A model generated the notes under the pieces. The model was not told where the DNA came from and did no database searches. It saw nothing but the letters and a program-made list of their open reading frames with translations. From assembly GCA_016165875.1 (NCBI GenBank), contig JABBOT010000002.1:482001-546000 (forward strand): a DNA stretch of 64,000 nucleotides. Direction: 5' to 3'. The number at the start of each line of letters is the position of its first letter. Within the stretch, counting starts at the first letter, position 1. Of this stretch, positions 47,106 through 59,468 are shown one piece after another. This stretch comes from Acanthopleura granulata (lineage: Eukaryota; Mollusca; Polyplacophora; Chitonida; Chitonidae). Position numbers and translations under genes: made by a program.

Positions 47106-48361
47106 AGGACACTTTCCTACATCTCTGTTGAAGAAAGCTTGAGTGAATGTACAATTTCAAAATTAAAATTGTAAATCTTTTATCAACATGGCGACCAGAT
47201 AGGAGACCATTCAGTACAGATAATGATCCAGCCTAGGCCTACCTTAAACTCATATTCAGTTTACTGTCTCAGCGGTTGATTTTCATAACCAATAAACTAT
47301 TGTCACTGTAACGCCTTCTACACAAGCAGTGTGATAAAGGCATCACTTGTAACACTTTCTGTATATGTCCATTTAGTCATATTCAAAACAGCCCCTCCCC
47401 CAACCCCTCATACCCTATTAAAAACCTCAAGCTATATCGTATATCCCTGCGAACTGACAACTTTTCAGTCACTTGCTGAATTCAGAAATCAACGTCTGTC
47501 TTTATATATGTATGTTAATAGCAAACATAAAAATCCTTGCATCCAGCAGCGAGATTTCCAGAAAACATATGGTATAGTGGTCATTTTCACGATGTACACT
47601 AACTCCCGCATGGTGCAACTGCAATGTTTGCTACGCCGAGAAGACCGTCAATCACGTTTTACTCGTGTGTCACCGACACACTTTTACAAAGACGAATATT
47701 GTTTTCTAACCTTAAGGACGCCAGAATCGTTAACCCAACTCTGAGAGCCGTGCTTTGTTCACCGAAAAGTGCAAGTTCATTTTTAAAAGCTGCGAGGAGT
47801 TTTTTATTAGGATCCACAGATTTTAAGCCTCATTGTGGAAATTTTAGTTTGTGGACTAATCGTTGCTGATACGTGTATGTATGTGTGTATGTATGTATGT
47901 ATGTATGTATGTACGCATGGTGCAACACAAAACACATTCATCAGCTTAACCATCATGTTGATTAAAGCATTCCCCTGAATATTAAGGGTTTTTCCCCTCA
48001 GTTATAACAATTGGTTTGTCTGTTTAACGTTTATACGTGGTCACCACTTCCCGTTAAGGGCTATATAACCTGCACAACTTCGAACACCAGGGTCCCGTTT
48101 CACAAAGAGGAAGTAAGCTGTGTCAAACGTAATTGCATGTCAACACAGACCGTTCAGATACCTTTCCATGGTTACACCTTCTATGCAAAGGACATATACT
48201 GACGATGTGATTGTATGGGAATTATCAACATAGCCGCGCTTTGACATAATTAACTCTGTATACCCGAAATTAATGGTGCTTAATGACGGTTATTGAAAGC
48301 TTATTGCATGCACGGTTCTTGATCACAATATAACCCGTTATGTAGCTAGGACCTAGTTATA
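47106..48361. other. Gene-free stretch
   Basis: The 137-codon frame at 47331-47744 shows no domain. The interval includes the tatg microsatellite listed separately. Confidence 0.35.
47876..47917. repeat. (TATG)n microsatellite
   Basis: tgtatgta units, about ten tetranucleotides with one tgtg interruption. Confidence 0.95.
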
Positions 48362-48660
48362 CTGCTAACATAAAAGACTACAGCGTAGACGGCTAAACCA
48401 GAGCCGCGACAACTGTGTGATAGTTGGTAATTACAGGTGAAAACCAAGAAAGTATAAAGTAAATTGGAGTAAAAACTTAATATTTAACGTTTTCTAGGAA
48501 AAATATCCTGCATCGCCGTGAGCTTACACAGCTGTCAGAAGACTCCGACAACTTACCCATCCGATGCTGGCTGAATGACGTGAATCGGGCCTCTCGCCAT
48601 CGGTAAAATTCGGTGTCTTGTCAGTTGAACTCAGTTAGAGCTTTATTTTAACTATTCATA
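48362..48660 (-). repeat. R1 repeat copy interrupted by ~140 bp
   Basis: The two ends match R1 on the minus strand: aaagactacagcgtagacgg with ctaaaccagagccgcgac, and cggtgtcttgtcagttgaac with tttattttaactattcat. The middle is unrelated to other copies. Confidence 0.65.
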
Positions 48661-48814
48661 TATACATGTAGTAGCAACCTACACGTGACATAGCACTATC
48701 TCTCATAGCAGCATAGCACTATCGCTCCAACCGAACCAGGTAAAAAATGAGTGCTGTGTTGGCCTTACATTTAATAAAAATTCACGTAGGACAATAGATC
48801 GACTTGAATTATAA

Positions 48815-49035
48815 TTCAGTGGTGGTGTAATGACCCAGAAGCTTCTCACCAAAGCGGTCCCTGTGAGTTCAAGTTCATGCTGTTTTCTTCTCCGGCTGTA
48901 GGTGGGGAAGGTCTGCCAGCAACCTGTGCATGGACCTGGGTTTCCACCCGGCTTTGCCCGGGTTTCCTGCCACCATAATTCAGGCATAAGTGAAATAATC
49001 TTGAGTAAAACACCAATCAAATAAATTAATAAATT
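48815..49035 (+). mobile_element. SINE copy without its extreme 5' head
   Basis: Runs from gtaatgacccagaagcttct and the B-box-like gagttcaagttcatgctg to the tail gtaaaacaccaatcaaataa. A deletion removes part of the tail block (aattcaggcataagtgaaat). Confidence 0.85.
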
Positions 49036-50339
49036 AATAAAGATAATTCATTAAAGAGGTGAGAAAAGCCAGTAATTCAGCTGGAGTGCTAACCAGTGTA
49101 GAAAATGTAAGGTTTATCTTCTTTTTTTAACTACACACTAAGATATCAAAAATTCCTAGGGGGGGAAGATGATCAGTTTAATATGGAAACTCCTGAAACA
49201 TGATGTAAATTCATGGGGCTTGCTTTCATTACATAGAAAACTGACTACATGTACTTATTTCGCGTTTTTCTCCTCTGTTATGGAGATTAAATCCATTTAA
49301 ATGGTCTAAAGAATTCGATGACTTAAGCCTGTACGTATCTGCTGAGAAAATGTAGCGATGAATGCTAACTCTCACCTGTGAGAGTGCTATAGCTGCTCCG
49401 ACCAATGGGACGTCCCTCCTATCTCGCACCTGCACAGCTGCTGGTTCAATTTCTTGGCGCGCAAACTACAAAGAAAAGGTGGTTGTTGTTGCTGTTGTCG
49501 CTCTTTTCCGAACTGGGCATTCTGTGTGGGCGCTCGCATTTTATCTGCTCCTGGCACATGAAAATGTAGGTGTATTAACGTATTCAAGAAATATATAGTG
49601 ATCTATGTCACGGCCTTGTAGTCGAAATCCTTGGTCGTGCGTAACACTTTGATAACTCCCCTTGTGATATGATAATCGGGTCAAGCGCCTCTGTTACGCG
49701 CACATGATAATTGGCCTCAAACGAGGGTTCCACCGAAGGCCTCGATAAAAAGAAGAGAGAGTACATGCAAGAAGAAGAGGCGTAATTCAAGGACTTCCAA
49801 AAAAATAGCATTTTCAAATACAGCTAGGATTTTTTTCAAACTTCTCTAAGTTAGTTAAATTTTAAAATCTTTTATGAGATCAGCAGACGTTGAGCTTTCA
49901 GAATATATATACATATGGCCATATTTTATCAATATGTTGGGCTACACAAGGCCAAAATGTGAAATTTTGCTAATGAGGGGTTCAGTATCCTTAAGGCATT
50001 AAATCCGCCTGTAATTACGTTCTACCATTGACCCGCAAGTAAGAGTAAGAGACTGACGATTTAGAGGACAGCCATCTTGGCTAGCCGTGACCGATTCTCG
50101 ATCATTAATTTAATGATATCAGTGATGGTTTGGAGACACAAATGATAATTGTTTTATCGACAACACTATTTCCCGCTAACCGTCCGTCCACATCTACGTA
50201 AAGATTCCATCACTTGAACGCCTGTAAGCAAATTTACCATATTTATAACACATATGCGTAAGGAAAATGTGTATTTATTCTGGACACCTTGGCCAGTATC
50301 TACAAACTCACTGGAGTCATTTAAATTTATATTTGGTGA
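49036..50339. other. Gene-free stretch
   Basis: No supported feature. Overlapping frames on both strands near 49360-49600 are of chance length. Confidence 0.35.
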
Positions 50340-50780
50340 TTTGATTTGATAACGCGATATCTCTTGAATTCTTCGATGAATTCTCATCAAACTTGTACCA
50401 AACTTTTTCTTGCGACAGACTTGTAAAGACGATATCTCTTGAACTATTTAAACAATTTTCAATAAACTCTTACTGCGTTTGCATCTAATAATTTAGAAGA
50501 CCCCTATTGTTTTTCAGTGAACATGATTTTATATTTCAGCGTTTTGGGGCCTTTCTGTCTGTTGTTTTGTTAACACTCAGATTTCACATATACAAGTAGC
50601 AATTTGGACGTTTTCTATTAGTGTGTTTTCTGACTTTGGCTTAATAATTTTAAGGTCACTTGTGTCCTTGAAGTTCTTTTTTGTGACAAGCCTCAAACTT
50701 CACATCTCCCTACCTCTTTATGCAATTTTCATCAATCTTGTACCACACGTACGCCTGGTCATGTAGAAAAAAAAAAACTC
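50340..50780. repeat. Degenerate repeat units (cgatatctcttgaa...)
   Basis: gatatctcttgaattcttcg at 50357 and gatatctcttgaactattta at 50432 are followed by similar attctcatcaaacttgtacc/ttttcaataaactc sequence. A third, weaker unit with ttttcatcaatcttgtacca is near 50725. It resembles in style the 23.4-kb array, but direct identity is not shown. Confidence 0.55.
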
Positions 50781-50839
50781 TTGTTTTTACTCAGTCTTCT
50801 CTCAGCCGTTATAGATCTGTGCCTCACTTAGCTTGTAAA

Positions 50840-50912
50840 TACACCATTTGTGGCCGCTGTGCTTATAGTCCTGTAGCGGCGTAAAACACCAATCAAATAA
50901 TGGAGTAAATCA
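50840..50912 (+). mobile_element. SINE tail remnant
   Basis: Only gtagcggcgtaaaacaccaa followed by tcaaataatgg remains with confidence. Confidence 0.6.
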
Positions 50913-53054
50913 ATATGGTCCTATAGAGGGACATTTTAGAGCATAGTGCATGGCCCCGTATTTATAACAATTATCGTCGGCCATTTACAAGCAAGAGAAA
51001 TCATGCTGCTTGGACAAACTAATCAGATCACATGGCAACTGGTGAGAAGTCCTAATGGCCAGATTTATATCAAATAAATACCTGCGAAAGATTGCACAAA
51101 TTAGTTGCTTATGGACAATGGATTAGTCTTTGTCAGTCTTATTGATAATTCACGGTAACCCTTCTCGGTAGCCCATTTCGACACGTGCAGTATCGGGGCA
51201 AAGGAGCTGTTGTGTGCTCAGTGGGTGGGGACGTCTGCTGAAGTTTGAAATGAGGACTTCATGTCACATCCTTACCCGACATCGATTTAGAAACATGGCC
51301 AGTATGTGAGCAAATGCATGGAGATCTTTGCTGAGAGATTGCATGCATGCATTGCACGTGACCTACTTGAGACCATCCTGTAATTGGATCGGATCCAGGA
51401 AATGGTATGAGTTCCATTGCCTCCCAGGTAGAACCAGCCACAATATCGAAAACGGTCGAGAGTTTACTAAGCCTGAACAATGGCAGCCGAGGTATACAAG
51501 TAGTAGCAGTGAAGTCAGCCGTCGACGGAGCGAGACAACATAGTGAAGGCTATATGTAATGGACGGATATAATGGATATCAATCTCACCACAGTTAGATA
51601 TCATTGCTGCCCTCTCTATATATACAGTCCTGCTGCTGAATAACATGTGCTTGAATTAATGTCTTAACAGAATGAACAAGAACGAAACACGATGTGGGAA
51701 TTCTAAGTGTGACACATTTGTCAGTTGTTCTTCTGGCCGTAGCTATACATGTGAAAGTTTCTTCTCGTTGCATGGTATGGATAGGTAAAGTGATTACACA
51801 CGCACACCTGCAGTACACGCAGCCTCGTAGTCGTGTACTCGAACTTAACTCTCTACCTTAATAGATGTGAAAGCAATTTAGATTGCAAATTCAGTTGTGC
51901 TGGCCCTCCGAGTTAATATTTCTTGCAGATATGTCCAGTTTTGTTAATCAGGTATTAGATCGGCTTTTTGTCAGCATTTTAATTCATTTACCACAAACCC
52001 TATATACGTACAAGCAATCATGAAAATATGATGATTTCGGCTACATATTTCCCTATATATATAGGTGAAAATAAATCGTTGAACAGTTAGGTGATAATTC
52101 CGCTTATTTGACCTGATGGCCAGCTCTGATGCCGACAAAAGTCTACCCGAAGTGGATATCTTATTCTTTTATTTACTAGAATATGTGCTTTGCACGGTAC
52201 TCGATAATAATTTCCTGTACCAATATCGACCAGCGTTATGTTTGGAAGAAACCGCGGCCGGTTTATAACAAAGGGCATTGATGAAAGGCCAGTGACAATT
52301 TGTAGTTTGATTTCAACCCTTAATTCTTCTGGGAGTATGGAGTCGATTCTACAAAGGCGGTTGTCAAAGTTGGTATAAAGGCTTATTTTGGACTCCTAAA
52401 AGGTTAAAACTACCGAGTGTTATGTTAAAATACGTGTATTATAATTTGATTCTCTTAGGCCGTAAACTATGCAGCATTTACAAGGTTTAAAATTTTACTC
52501 AAAACACGCTTTGTACAGGCCCTTTGTTTCGTTTCATTTTGGGGGGGGCCCTTTATTAGGCTGACTAAACGTATAAAGTTCAACAAAACAGTTGTATAAG
52601 CTTCAATTAATGCCTCGATCACTAGATCTATCAAGTATCTTTAAGAAAACGTAGCCATGTTAAAGTCTTACTCCCAGGCTCTCTTGCAGTTACCACCCCA
52701 TCTTGTAGGCCTACGTGTAATTCCTTTGGCTGATTAAACGTTACGTTCTTCTCCCTGGCTTGAGGTTTAAATCTTCATTTAATCAACTTCGCCTTTTCCA
52801 ACGTCATGAGATTTGATTTAACCCAAGGCGCATTATTATCTCTTCAAAGGTTTGGCAGTGTTGATGACGAACTTTCTCTCAGTTGTGAGCTTTGCCACGA
52901 TAACATGATGTGAAATAGGGGAGATAACTATCATTGGTTTGCCGTGGCAAAATCCCAAAACGCAGTACTAACATCATTTTTATTTTGTAGTGTTTATTTA
53001 AAATTTAAGGTATCAATTTTCTTTTTTCTGACACCCACAAAAGTATAACCCTTC
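50913..53054. other. Gene-free stretch
   Basis: No supported gene. A weak SINE-body-like piece (accagcgttatgtttggaag) is near 52230-52255, and a G run (ggggggggcc) near 52542-52551. Confidence 0.35.
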
Positions 53055-53322
53055 CTGTGAATATTTATTTATTTATTTGATTGGTGTTTTACGCCGTACT
53101 CAAGAATATTTCACTTATACGACGGTGGCCAGCATTATGGTGGGAGGAAACCGGGCACAACCCGGTGGAAACCCACCACCATCCACAGGTTGTTGGCAGA
53201 CCTTCCTACGTACGGCCGGAGCCAGCATGAACTGGACTTGAACTCACAGCGACCGCATTGGTAGGAGGCTTCTGGGTCATTGCGCTGCCCTAGCGCGTTA
53301 ATTAACTTAGCCAGACTGTGAA
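53055..53322 (-). mobile_element. Full-length SINE (minus), member of inverted pair
   Basis: Tail, body and head are all present, bounded by a 7-bp direct repeat, ctgtgaa (53055-53061 and 53316-53322). It shares with the copy at 53793 a deletion after atgctggct and the variant caccgggttgtgcccggt. The head ends in ttagccag, so the A-box-like part is slightly decayed. Confidence 0.9.
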
Positions 53323-53784
53323 ATAAGACTGTGATTAAGTGAATATATTTTTGCGGCTTTATTTATTCTGTCATCAAGCCCTTGAGCATTGTTATGAACG
53401 CATTTATATAAGATATTAGCATTGTTTCATATTTATGTGTTGGCGTCTGCCATTCAATTGCTAGATGAGGGCTCAAAATTCATCTCGAATAGGGATTTTG
53501 TAGATTTCCTCTCTATCACTGTTGATCTTCGTGAATGAGGATTTGTTAACATAAACCGTCGACCACACTTAAGCCTCCATTTGCGCGGACAATTTGCGCT
53601 GTCGGAAAGTAGCAGTAGAGACTACACTAGTCGAAGCCCATGTTTTCACAACACTAACTTCTGTTTTTCTACGATGGTTTTACCACAATAGTCGCTTTTG
53701 ATTTAAAACACCAGTAAATAGGAAAAACACGTGATGTGTGTGATGTTCACAAATTATTTCACACAGCCATATTGATATTGACAC

Positions 53785-54058
53785 TACAGCCACTGGGGAT
53801 CTCCGTGGCTCAGTCGGTTAGCGCGCTATCGCAGCACAATGACCCAGCAGCCTCCCACCAATGCGGGCACTGTGAGTTCAAGTCCAGTTCATGCTGGCTC
53901 CGGCCGTACGTAGGAAGGTCTGCCAACAACCTGTGGATGGTGGTGAGTTTCCACCGGGTTGTGCCCGGTTTTCTCCCACCATAATGCTGGCCACCGTCGT
54001 ATAAGTGAAATATTCTTGAGTACAGCGTAAAACACCAATCAAATAAATATTACAGCCA
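53785..54058 (+). mobile_element. Full-length SINE (plus), member of inverted pair
   Basis: The best head in the window: ccgtggctcagtcggttagc (A box) and gtgagttcaagtccag (B box). The body runs to the tail and is bounded by an 8-bp direct repeat, tacagcca (53785-53792 and 54051-54058). Over about 175 bp of body it differs from the inverted copy at 53062-53315 by roughly three bases. Confidence 0.95.
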
Positions 54059-55224
54059 TTATGACCGTTGTTTTACAGTGAAAACACCTGGCAGCTTGTT
54101 ACCACGTGTTTACGCGTAAATTTACGACAAACTGATAGTGTAGCGTGCAGTGAATGGAATAAATTTATCCTACAGTGGACTTGAAGAAATTGTATTGACC
54201 AAAGTTTGCTCTCTGCATGCAGACTTAATCAAAAAGCGGCAATTTGGGGATAAAGTAGGTTTGAAAATAGTGGTGAAATTAAAACAGGCACAGGCTGACC
54301 GACCTCTTCTACAGTATCACGGCATTGCCTATTAGCACAGTGCCTTCCCGCTGCTTGTTTGTGAAGATAAACAGACATCGGCACAGCAGTACTTATTTCT
54401 GTTTTCTGATGCTGAATCAAGGAAGGAACTCTGAATCTACATGTATTTGTTTCAAAATGTTTGGCCATCTGGATCAGTGTACACGACCTAATTGTAGACG
54501 CTTGTAAGAGGCGAGCTATGCATAACTGGCGGAAAATCCCCTTCAAGAGGAATGTAGGGAAGGCATTAATTTTTAATGGTCCATGCAGAAGTCCGATTGC
54601 TGTGCTGAATTATTTCAACATATAAGAACTACTGTGCATATTCTACCAATATAATTATGCCAATATCTTCCAATATATTTAAATACGCTAAAGCAGTTAA
54701 AGATTTTAAGATATCTAAATGCAGTTCAGGTAGTTTTTTATTTACCACCCATAAAAGCATGTCATGACTTGCAACCTCAATGTTCTAAACAATGATCTTC
54801 GTAATCTTCGTAATCCAAAATGCATAAATCTCCAAATCAAGCTCGCTTTATTACGGAGTCAAAAGTCTGTACTACAGTACTTTTATCTGCCCTTTTAACG
54901 AAAGCAATGCAATCAGAGCAATCGCTTTGGAATAAGTATTGTGTGATTTCAAGAAAATTAGACGTTAATTGCATGTGGACTCAAAGCATCTCCCTCAAAA
55001 CTAGACGCTTATACACACCTAGCGTTTAAGGATATTTCTACTTAGGATTTCTCTATTCTCTATACTACTATATCTCACGCAGGTTTAGATGATATGTTTA
55101 ATAAAACGTATCACCTCTACCATACATCAATAGCGTATTGTCATTTCGACGTGTACAAATTGTGCCTGACTTTTGGCAGACCTATACCTGTTCTCGAATG
55201 GATACAACTACATGCAGAAGTTAT
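54059..55224. other. Gene-free stretch
   Basis: No supported feature; opposite-strand frames near 54150-54546 are of chance length. Confidence 0.35.
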
Positions 55225-55665
55225 TAATCTTCACCAGGCTCGATATTTTCTCATTAACCAAACGATATACTGATGATGTACTACCGGTAAGCAACCGCTG
55301 TATATAGTAAAGGCAGTGAAAGAGATACCTCCACAATTGCTGGATTTAAAGCGAACTACAGATTCTCCAAATGGTACATCTTACCAGGGCTTATACCTGT
55401 ACAAAGGTCACAACGGTTTCCTTTCACGCCGAGTTTATGGCAAGAGGGATAATTCCTCTTTTGATATTGTGAGTTATCCTCACTTGGCCAGCAATATATC
55501 GAAGAGTCCTGCATATGGTGTAAACATGTTATTTCATAGATCCTCTGTGCATGGCGTGTGATGATTTCAACCAACGTCACAACTTATGACTGCAAAAACT
55601 AGCGTATCAAGGATATTCCGTCGAAGGCTTTCATACTAAGTTTCTTTAGTTGTACAATGAACACA
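55225..55665 (+). mobile_element. Relic of a second reverse transcriptase type
   Basis: The plus strand reads TKRYTDDVLPVSN near 55255-55295, matching the YxDD catalytic box. After a frame break follow ASYLDL-like LYLYKGHNGFL, the signature YGKRDNSSFDIVSYPHLAS (equivalent to YDKRDDF-F-IVN-P), SNISKSPAYGV and then CDDFNQRHNL. Stops at about 55559, 55587 and 55650 and frame changes show it is dead. Protein-level memory places this YDKRDDF type among invertebrate retroelement polymerases distinct from the Jockey/CR1-like element at 1-4.5 kb. I do not assign the clade (Penelope-like or other). Confidence 0.72.
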
Positions 55666-57822
55666 CCTCTCCTTGGTAAATCCCGGAGCGTCCAGAATCT
55701 GTGGGCCGTATGTCCATCGTTTTCGGGAGGAACACCAAGGCTCGGCATCTGAACTATTTGAGCATTTCTGTGTCTAACCATGTTGAAACCTAGACTGTTT
55801 CCTCATTCTGCCTCCCTTCTTGGGTAGGTAGTTTGTCTTTCCAACTGTCCGCAGACTGGCCAATGCATTTGTGCTTGGTGGCATTCTGTTTGGAAATGCT
55901 AAATTTTTATTTTCATTTATCTCTAGTAGAAGCCAGTGTGAAATGCTTCAGTGTTTCTGTGGAGAAAAATAACCTGTTGTGAGACAACAACAGCGGTGCC
56001 CGTGAGTATGTCGTCATCACCGTGGGGCAATATGACTGCTTTAATGCTGGTCACCAAAACATTTTCTGGGACTATAAAAACTAGCCTTGATAACCTCACC
56101 CGCACTTTAGGTCAAAATATTTTACAAAGCCTCTAAAGCAACCTGCTTTCTCTTTTGGCAGTTCATTGTCTATTAGACGCCCTCTCTTTTGGCGAATGAT
56201 TTGACAATTTTGGCCTTCTACATTTATTCTCACACTGGTACGAACAAGACAAATCTTCCCAATAATGCATATCTTTCTAAATGTTTCGTTTTGGAAAGTG
56301 TAAATTACTTTGTCATGAAGGCTTTATTTCCTTGTGGATAAACAATTGACCTGGGTGAGATATCTTGAACATTATGTTTAGTACAAAGCTTTGAAATTTA
56401 CCGTTCAGAGTTATCTGAAAAAGAGAAACAGACAGATTTCCGAGATGGGGTTACCCCAACTTAAGTTCCTCGCATTCCGAAGTTTTTGCATGTATCAAGC
56501 AGTTATTTTGTGTGTGTGGTTGAGAGGTGTTACGAATTTAGTGGTGCGAAAATTTTTCATTTTGACAAAGTCTGGAATGCGTGATAGGAATCAATACCCA
56601 ATTTCCACTTCCGTTATCTGTGCAATTTTGTGCATTTTTGGGGCATCTTTTTTTTGTTTTTTTTTTTCTTTGTTTGTTTGTTTTTTGTGTTTTTTTTCGC
56701 AGCAGGCGGTCTTTTTTGGTGTATGGGTTAATGTTTGGTGTGAAAATAATGGAAATTGTAGGTTTTATTGTTGAAAGTTTGAAATTCTCAGCGAGAAGTT
56801 ACTAAGAGTCAGGCACTGATGAAGCTGGGAGTGACGTCACCTTGACCTAGCTAGGCACCCCTACCTAGATTCTGGCATACAAAGCTCCCGACAGTGATGG
56901 TCAACATCAGTCAGAATTTTTTATGGCTGCTATACCTCACAGGTTGAGCAAGGTAGGCACCAATGCTTATTGGCAATGGTATATCTGGAGTTGAGTTACA
57001 GTACCATAGGTTAACATTGTCACCTATAGAAAAGTAACAGATGTCTGAGGCCAATACCTACTGCCTGCAGTACGTTAAGGCTATATCTCGTATATATATC
57101 TCTAGATATACTTGAGCGCCATATTTTAGGCGCAGTGATGTAGGTATTTCTCCACGGACTTGATGTAGGGCCTATCACAGTGCATTTCTACCAGTATTTT
57201 TCATTACACTTATTCTGATAAGTGCACAGATGTACCACTCTTTGCTAGGATTTATCTAATGTATCCATAAATATGTGTTGGTGGTCTATCACAAGGCCTG
57301 TATCCTAAAACAAAATCCAGCCATTACGTTGAAGGATCGATCATCAAACTCTAAGCGAGATTTGACACGTGACACGCAGATAAAACGACGTAACATACAT
57401 TAACGTCCACCCCACCCCCACCCCCCTCTTATCTGTTTAAAAGGCTGTCTACTAGATTTTCAGATTCTGATACCAAATACCTCATGTATCACAGTACCTC
57501 ATCTTGCATATGACTGAACATACCATCAAACATAAAAGAAATATATACACCGTATTAGACTGATTTGAAATTTCTATCGGTTGTTTGTTATATACACGTT
57601 AATGGCACTTCATGGCCACATAAATACTTTTTTAGCCTTGGTTTCAATTCCACTTTTTGCAGAAAATTGCTTTCTGATTGTTTGATTCTTAGTATGGTTT
57701 TTAACGCGTCTGGATGTGAGTAGCTCTCTGCTCAGGATTTTTCATTCAAGAAGTGTGGCCCTGTAGGTTTGTAGTGCTCTAAATACAGCCTGCTTCCAGA
57801 GCTGTACCTTCCTTAGGACAAT
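55666..57822. other. Gene-free stretch
   Basis: No supported gene. T-rich runs near 56648-56698 create artificial hydrophobic frames. Confidence 0.35.
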
Positions 57823-58062
57823 CTAAACCGAATTGGCGGATTTTTGTATCACTGTATCAATCTGCAGAAAACCCCATTCCCTTCTGAACTTAGCGAATTT
57901 TTCAGAGCAAGACTGCTGTAAATTATCAACTATTTCAATATCAGGGGATCTGTGTCTTGCAAATCTAGACTCCGAAACCGACATTCGAGTACCAGCCGTC
58001 AGCCAAAATTGGCGATCCGGGTCAGTGATTGCAAGACCAATTATCAACACAGCTTTCAACAC
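57823..58062 (-). CDS. R2 sequence, longer copy with possible coding past
   Basis: A minus-strand frame of 79 codons contains GLAITDPDRQFWLTAGTRMS followed by VSESRFARHRSPDIEIVDNL and FRREWGF. The GLAI-to-MSV part is shared with 25605-25700 with third-position and conservative changes, the pattern expected if it was under protein selection. The plus-strand frame of 93 codons is its shadow. It could be an exon of a transposon or of a repeated gene family. I do not recognise it. Confidence 0.3.
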   Translation of the reverse strand: MLKAVLIIGLAITDPDRQFWLTAGTRMSVSESRFARHRSPDIEIVDNLQQSCSEKFAKFRREWGFLQIDTVIQKSANSV

Positions 58063-58584
58063 GGATTTTAAAAAAAAACTAAAGGCGTCCGATGAAAAAT
58101 CCTTGATAGACTAGTTTTTGATTTAAAATTTAATCACTTGAATTAAAATTTTAGCTCCTTTTCACGAGAAATCCTTGGCTGTTAGAGAGACACCAGTGGA
58201 GATCCCGAGTAAGGGGGGTAACTCTAAACGTCATATAAAGCCCATATCGTTACACATGTTAAAGTTGATGATTATTTCATGCTTAATGCTGTAATGTTTC
58301 CCATAATACTTCAGTTTTTTCATGGGAATATATATATATGTTTGTTTTTTGTCTTTGCTGATGATGTTATATTGTGATAGTTTCGATGCACATGTGCAAG
58401 TGTGCGGGAAGTTCATTGATACCGAACATTTAAACTCACGACCGTTGAATTAAATGCACGCCTATCGTTTATTTCGCTCGTCAGCTATTGGGAATATACT
58501 TTTGTTTGTAGTATGCTTTTTGTTTTATTCCTGAATCTATCCGTCGCTTTAATTATTCATTTATCTATTTTATTAGGGTTTTAT

Positions 58585-58697
58585 TTATTTATTTATTCGA
58601 TTACTCAAGAATATTTCACTTATACAACGGTGGCCAGCATTATTGTGGGAGGAAACTGGGCATAGCCTTGGGGAAACTCACAACCATCCGCAGGTTT
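58585..58697 (-). mobile_element. SINE fragment (3' half)
   Basis: attactcaagaatatttcac, ggtggccagcattattgtgg and cacaaccatccgcaggttt. The head is absent. Confidence 0.85.
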
Positions 58698-58762
58698 ATC
58701 AGTGTTTTACGTTGTAGTCAAAAATAATTTACTTATACCACGTCGGCCTGTATTAAGGCCTG
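58698..58762 (-). mobile_element. Second SINE tail abutting the first
   Basis: gtgttttacgttgtagtcaa and acttataccacgtcggcctg match the tail of the same SINE in the same orientation. Confidence 0.65.
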
Positions 58763-59468
58763 TAGTTTCTCAGGGATATATGTTTGTCACTCTTAGAGAA
58801 CGTTTAGCATACAACAAAACATCTTTCGAACGAAGACTCTTTAAAGTGCAGCCTTCTTGAATACTAATCACCTTACGTCAGAAATTATTTGTGCAATTGA
58901 AAAAATTCAATAAGTTCAAAATTAATACTTCTTGCGTGATCTGGCCATTTTTTCCCATTTAAAAATATTTCATTATATTTACTTATTTTACTTAGATTTG
59001 AAGACCATGTCCACTTGGGCAAGATAGCCACTCAATACACACAAGTGTAGATTCAAACCCGAAAATAGACGAATTGGGTTACGATTGGTCTGCGCACTTA
59101 AGACCAGAGAGAAGTCCACCAGAACTGGACACCCTAAAGGCGACCGCATTGTGGAGAAGTTCATGAGTCATGAATTTTGTACTGCGCTACAGAACGCTAA
59201 CCACGGGATTACGAAACAACCGACATTTCAGTCTCGCTTCCCCGTCACTTTAAATAAGGCTTTGACTTGTTTTTATGAATAATCCGTAACAACACACTAC
59301 ATATACGGCTGAATATAGGCCACATAAATGGCACAGCACAAAGTTTCCATTCCATATTCCCCACTCGTATTTATGACAACCATAACGATGTATCTATATA
59401 TTGTGGTACACTTGAGGTATAAACATGTCACACTATATTAACGTTTTTATGACTCGTCCTATAAAATA
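58763..59468. other. Gene-free stretch, possible 3' UTR
   Basis: If the exon at 59469-59758 is real, its 3' untranslated region lies here. An aataaa-like signal is not clear within the first 100 bases. Confidence 0.3.

Noticed and set aside
47331..47744. 137-codon open frame (+)
   Set aside because: No domain, no convincing splice signals, irregular composition.
53801..53900. tRNA gene
   Set aside because: The A- and B-box sequence is the head of the SINE. It has no cloverleaf of normal length and occurs in many copies with the same body.
56391..56805. Hydrophobic 127-codon frame resembling a membrane protein
   Set aside because: The hydrophobic stretch comes from T-rich runs at 56648-56698; no other support.
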